Positions 33,098 through 34,311 of a stretch of DNA of 34,311 bases are shown piece by piece (position 1 is the stretch's first letter; every line of letters begins with the position of its first letter). Below the pieces are notes generated by a model. The model worked only from the letters and a program-made list of their open reading frames with translations, did not search any database and was not told the DNA's origin. Position numbers and translations under genes: made by a program. The DNA is from Rhizopus sp. PT2906 (lineage: Eukaryota > Mucoromycota > Mucoromycetes > Mucorales > Rhizopodaceae): assembly GCA_025529335.1 (NCBI GenBank), contig JAMYHX010000465.1:1-34311 (forward strand), read 5' to 3'.

Positions 33098-34311
33098 AGT
33101 TTCAAATCAATAAATATATATTTTGTTATCCTTGAATAACCATAAAAAGAAATTACTTGACCCTGAGCCTCTTGATTTTATATATTAAAGGGAAGGCAAG
33201 ATGATCCTAATAACTTAATATGTAAATATGATAAACTGATCATTGGTTTCATTTTTGGAACAAGGCTAGCAGTTTAATAAACAAAAGAGCCTACAAGCGC
33301 GGAATTCGCAGACCAAAAAAAAAAAAAAAAAGTTCCTCTGACCTGTTAAAACTGAGTATTGCCCTAGGATTGTCTAATTTATGTGAATCGAAATATATAA
33401 TTACAAAGACATCCTTCTGTTACTTGCCATGAGCCATGAAAGATAACAATAAATATTCTTCAAAAAAATAATAAAACTGCTTCAAATTTTGAATTCGTTT
33501 CATAAAATTCAGTTAATCCAATGTTGCTTACTATATCAAATATGGCATTATAAAGTAGCTTTGTAGTAAACAGCAACATTTATTACAGGGCTCAATGCAT
33601 GTAGAGTCTTTTAATATTTTTTTGTAATGATTGATCCTCATAGTTGTGCTTGGTTAAATCCTCAACGAAAATTAAAATGTCTCCCTTAAACATATAGTCA
33701 TATAATATTCAATTCATCATATTACGATTTGTCTTCTTTTTTTGTAAATCAACATTTTTTATACAGGTTTCAAGTTTTACTACATATCAAATAAGAGGAA
33801 GAATCATAGGCGCATGGAGATGAAGAGTCCATATAAATAAGCCATGGCTTTAGTATATTATAACTCTTTATGATCGTACCTGAGATAGGTTATAAATAAA
33901 ACATTGAAACATTGGTAAGAAAAAAGTTTTTTTTATCAATTCTATTTTCCAAAAGGCCTGCAGGGAGCGAAGCGGCACATTATAATAAGAAACTAAAATT
34001 CCCTGAATAATGGGAGATAAATTAAGAATAGAAGAGAGATAAGTTATTGCTTCATTTGGAAGAATAGAATTAGTCACTGTAAGCTGATCGTAATTATGTT
34101 GTATTTCATGATTGTAGCCTCTGTTTATCTAATACAAGCTTTTATTTGCGTTATGTTTACAAATGTGCTTGACAGTATTAACTACAGGAGCCGACAAAGT
34201 AAGGCTACACTTGATCAACTAAATGGCAGCATTTGTTACCTCAGTGATAGGCTACTCTATAATCACATTTGTTTTCTTCTAAGACTTATTGAGTTATTCT
34301 TTTACTAATTT
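33098..34311. other. Gene-free AT-rich 3' region
   Basis: 1,214 nt with no credible gene. It contains a run of 17 A (33315-33331), many A/T tracts, and an isolated GC-rich block at about 33955-33976. Two open frames of about 70 codons (minus 33868-34077; plus 34096-34308) lack motifs, and the second runs close to the edge, so it might be part of a feature beyond the window. No RNA gene was recognised. Confidence 0.4.
33315..33331. repeat. A17 homopolymer
   Basis: Seventeen consecutive A about 220 nt downstream of the PDS5 stop. It could be a genomic A-tract or the scar of a retroposed transcript; no target-site duplication was evident by eye. Confidence 0.9.

Noticed and set aside
33868..34308. 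Two 70-codon frames at the right end
   Set aside because: No motifs, AT-driven composition, and no intron signals that would extend them; not enough to call genes.

Overview
The window looks like nuclear DNA of an early-diverging filamentous fungus, most likely Mucoromycota (Mucorales-like). It is AT-rich and gene-dense. It carries a class V-type chitin synthase with a myosin-like head and a Zn2Cys6 transcription factor. Where reading frames had to be joined, 48 introns could be placed by hand; in my models all are 44-67 nt and most have a CTAAC/CTAAT/CTGAC-like branch site. The genus is an inference; nothing in the sequence names it.

Layout. 2-109 (+): last codons of an unidentified gene. 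352-2713 (-): Zn2Cys6 transcription factor whose zinc cluster is split over two tiny 5' exons. 2908-6225 (-): cytosolic leucyl-tRNA synthetase. 6745-8594 (-): SWI3/RSC8-type chromatin-remodelling subunit. 8735-9811 (+): PTAR1-like prenyltransferase alpha-repeat protein, divergent from the previous gene across about 140 bp. 10708-12593 (+): monocarboxylate-transporter-like MFS permease with nine exons, one of which appears to be only 2 nt. 13156-15827 (+): UTP14, small-subunit processome. 15915-21803 (-): myosin-motor chitin synthase. 22920-24677 (+): DH-PH RhoGEF. 24958-27235 (-): SNU66/SART1, tri-snRNP splicing factor. 27531-28673 (-): mitochondrial TPR protein resembling MGR3. 28843-33097 (+): PDS5 cohesin regulator with 17 exons. 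33098-34311: no convincing gene.

These are mostly independent housekeeping genes (translation, chromatin, ribosome biogenesis, splicing, cohesion) interleaved with cell-surface and polarity genes (chitin synthase, RhoGEF, transporter). There is no operon logic. Neighbours are convergent (PTAR1 and others excepted), divergent or tandem with short spacers. No tRNA, rRNA, CRISPR array or intact mobile element was found by eye.

The most unusual content is in gene structure: an apparent 2-nt microexon between two normal-sized introns, two GC-AG introns, a 5-nt start exon, and several closely spaced alternative acceptors. All exon models keep frame from start to stop (codon sums are exact multiples of three), but they are manual predictions without transcript evidence.
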